From contig JAJZVE010000191.1 in the NCBI GenBank assembly GCA_021845835.1, positions 1 through 8,081 of the forward strand: DNA of 8,081 bases, given 5' to 3'. Each line of letters opens with the position of its first letter. The first letter of the stretch is position 1. A model generated the notes under the pieces. The model was not told the origin of the DNA, did not search any database, and saw only the letters and a list, made by a program, of their open reading frames with translations. This document shows positions 6,033-8,081 of this stretch, one piece after another. The DNA is from Pseudomonadota bacterium (GTDB taxonomy: Bacteria; Pseudomonadota; Alphaproteobacteria; Acetobacterales; Acetobacteraceae). Both the position numbers and the translations under genes were made by a program.

Positions 6033-8081
6033 CTATCCCGCCACCACGAAATTGACCACCCGATCCGGCACATAGATCCGCTTGACCACGCGGCGCCCGG
6101 CAATCGCGCGCGCCACGTTCGGCTCCGCCGCGGCAGCGGCCAGCACCTCCGGCTCCGCCGCGCCGGGCGGCAGCGCCAGCGTGCCGCGCAGCTTGCCCAT
6201 CACCTGCACCGCGATCGTCACCGTTTCCGCCGCCGCCAGCGTCGGGTCGGCTTCCGGCCAGGGCAGTTCGGCCACCAGCACGCCGTCCGTGCCGCCCAGG
6301 CGGGCATGCATCTCCTCGGCCAAATGCGGCATCATCGGCGCGATCAGCAGCGCCAGCGTGCGCAGTCCCTCGCGCCGCGCCGCGGTCAGCCCGGCGCCGT
6401 CCGCCGCCGCCGCCGGCCGCCGCTCCGCCTCGGCGAGCGCGTTGGCGAATTCGTGCAGCCGCGCCACGGCGACGTTGAAGGCGAACCCTTCCAGCGCCTC
6501 CGTCACCGCCGCGATAATGCGATGCGTCATCCGCCGCAGCGCCGTCGCCGCCGCGCCCGGCGCCTCCTGCGGTGCGGCGGCGCCGTCGCCCAGCCCATCG
6601 ACCAGCCGGTACAATCGCTGCGTGAACCGCCATGCGCCCGCCACGCCGGCCTCGGTCCATTCCATGTCGCGTTCCGGCGGGTTGTCCGACAGGATGAACC
6701 AGCGCGCCGTGTCGGCGCCGTAGCGGGCGATGATCGCGCCCGGATCGACGGTATTGCGCCTGGACTTCGACATCGCCTCGACGCGCCCGACCGCGACCGG
6801 CGCGCCGCCGTGGCGTTCCGCCGCCGTCCCGTCCGGCCGCCGCTCCACCTCCTCCGGATAGAGCCAGCGCCCATCCGCGGCGCGGTAGCTTTCGTGCGTC
6901 ACCATGCCCTGCGTGAACAGGCCGGCAAACGGTTCCTCGACCGCCAGATGCCCGGTCGCCGCCATCGCGCGGGTGAAGAACCGCGCATAGAGCAAATGCA
7001 GGATCGCATGCTCGATGCCGCCGATATACTGATCGACCGGCAGCCAGTGGTCGGCCGCCGCGCGCTCGACCGGCACCGCCGCCGCAGGGCTGCAGAAGCG
7101 GGCGAAATACCACGAGCTGTCCACGAACGTGTCGAACGTGTCGGTCTCGCGCCGCGCCGCGCCGCCGCAGACCGGGCAGGCCACGTGCTTCCAGGTCGGG
7201 TGATGGTCGAGCGGATTGCCCGGCCGGTCGAAGGTGACATCCTCCGGCAGCCGCAGCGGCAGCTCGGCCTGCGGCACCGGCACCACGCCGCAGGCGGGGC
7301 AATGGATCACCGGAATCGGGCAGCCCCAGTAGCGTTGCCGGCTCACGCCCCAGTCGCGCAGCCGCCAGTTCACCACCCCTTCGCCGACACCCAACCGCTG
7401 CAGCTCCGCGATCGCGCGCGCCTTCGCCGCGTCCGTCGCCAGCCCGTCGAGGAAGCCGGAGTTGATCAGGCGCCCCGGCCCGTCATAAGCGCGATCGCCG
7501 ATCGCGAACGCGGCCGCGTCCTCGCCCGCCGGCAGCACCACCGGCACGACCGGCAGGCGATAGGCGCGGGCGAATTCCAGGTCGCGCTGGTCGTGGCCGG
7601 GACAGCCGAAGATGGCCCCGGTGCCGTATTCCATCAGCACGAAATTGGCGATCCACACCGGAAACGTGGCATCGGCCAGGAACGGATGGCGCACGCGCAG
7701 CCCGGTGTCGTAGCCGCGCTTCTCCGCGGTCTCGATGGTGGCTTCGCTGGTGCCCATGCGCCGGCACTCGGCGACGAAGGCCGCCGCCGCCGGGTCGCGC
7801 GCCGCCACCAGCGCGGCCAACGGATGCTCCGGCGCGATTGCCAGGAACGACATACCGAACAGCGTGTCGGGCCGCGTCGTGTACACCTCGACCGACGCGG
7901 CCTCGCCCTGCGGCGCCGTCAGCGGAAACCGCAGCCGTGCCCCCTCGCTGCGGCCGATCCATTTCGCCTGCATCACCCGCACCCGCTCCGGCCAGCGCTC
8001 CAGCCGGTCGAGCGCCGCCAGCAGCTCCGGCGCGTAGTGGGTGATCCTGAGGAACCACTGCGACAGCGACCGCCCGCCCAC
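6033..8081 (-). CDS. leuS: Leucyl-tRNA synthetase (5' end beyond the window)
   Basis: LeuRS charges tRNA-Leu with leucine and edits mischarged products. The window holds the C-terminal 682 residues; by comparison with E. coli (860) about 180 N-terminal residues, including the HIGH motif, lie outside. The CP1 editing domain shows TTRPDTLFG (68-76 of this fragment) and [12 protein letters not shown] (159-170), which includes the editing Asp. [17 protein letters not shown] follows. CPACG (261-265) and CPVCG (302-306) form four cysteines that look like the zinc ribbon found in some bacterial LeuRS and not in E. coli. [19 protein letters not shown] is the conserved catalytic-core segment. The KMSKS loop appears as AMSKS at 436-440 (bases 6762-6776), followed by RRNTVDP. 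The anticodon-binding and C-terminal domains run to VVNFVVAG. It heads the leuS-lptE-holA operon. Confidence 0.97.
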   Translation of the reverse strand: MGGRSLSQWFLRITHYAPELLAALDRLERWPERVRVMQAKWIGRSEGARLRFPLTAPQGEAASVEVYTTRPDTLFGMSFLAIAPEHPLAALVAARDPAAAAFVAECRRMGTSEATIETAEKRGYDTGLRVRHPFLADATFPVWIANFVLMEYGTGAIFGCPGHDQRDLEFARAYRLPVVPVVLPAGEDAAAFAIGDRAYDGPGRLINSGFLDGLATDAAKARAIAELQRLGVGEGVVNWRLRDWGVSRQRYWGCPIPVIHCPACGVVPVPQAELPLRLPEDVTFDRPGNPLDHHPTWKHVACPVCGGAARRETDTFDTFVDSSWYFARFCSPAAAVPVERAAADHWLPVDQYIGGIEHAILHLLYARFFTRAMAATGHLAVEEPFAGLFTQGMVTHESYRAADGRWLYPEEVERRPDGTAAERHGGAPVAVGRVEAMSKSRRNTVDPGAIIARYGADTARWFILSDNPPERDMEWTEAGVAGAWRFTQRLYRLVDGLGDGAAAPQEAPGAAATALRRMTHRIIAAVTEALEGFAFNVAVARLHEFANALAEAERRPAAAADGAGLTAARREGLRTLALLIAPMMPHLAEEMHARLGGTDGVLVAELPWPEADPTLAAAETVTIAVQVMGKLRGTLALPPGAAEPEVLAAAAAEPNVARAIAGRRVVKRIYVPDRVVNFVVAG

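Noticed and set aside
5878..7302. 474-codon minus-strand open frame inside leuS
   Set aside because: It lies on the same strand as leuS in another frame, and its translation is Gly/Arg/Ala-rich without domain features. LeuRS motifs run uninterrupted through the region.

Overview
The window is GC-rich (clearly above 60 percent by eye) and looks like an alphaproteobacterial chromosome. The gene order leuS-lptE-holA and the style of the LeuRS, LptE and GroEL proteins suggest Rhodospirillales, possibly Acetobacteraceae. That placement is inferred from protein style, not from a search.

Region 1 (1-264): the left edge holds the broken C-terminal part of an IS5-type transposase on the minus strand. 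Next comes a short intergenic stretch with a plausible heat-shock (sigma-32) promoter at about 173-201. Region 2 (265-2850): a tight plus-strand operon of four genes: a DUF1488-like protein, a 48-residue very basic protein too short for most gene callers, groES and groEL. Strong hairpins follow the groEL stop. Groups of this kind often carry several groESL copies, and the IS relics and unusual leader genes suggest that this is an additional, heat-inducible or accessory copy.

Region 3 (2931-4042): on the minus strand are two small conserved-looking proteins of unknown function. One is soluble; the other has a single membrane segment. A frameshifted relic of a third reading frame overlaps the second gene's start by ATGA. 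Region 4 (4043-4435): a plus-strand IS1595-family transposase relic with at least three frameshifts, ending about 35 bases from the 3' end of holA.

Region 5 (4470-8081): a minus-strand housekeeping operon, leuS (5' end outside the window), lptE and holA, with gaps of 4-5 bases. It makes leucyl-tRNA synthetase, the LPS-transport lipoprotein LptE and the DNA polymerase III clamp-loader delta subunit.

Overall, a chaperonin operon and a few orphan genes lie between two decayed insertion sequences, next to a core operon. This looks like an old insertion or rearrangement site. The most interesting unit is the DUF1488/microprotein/groESL operon, whose two leader proteins have no known role in protein folding.
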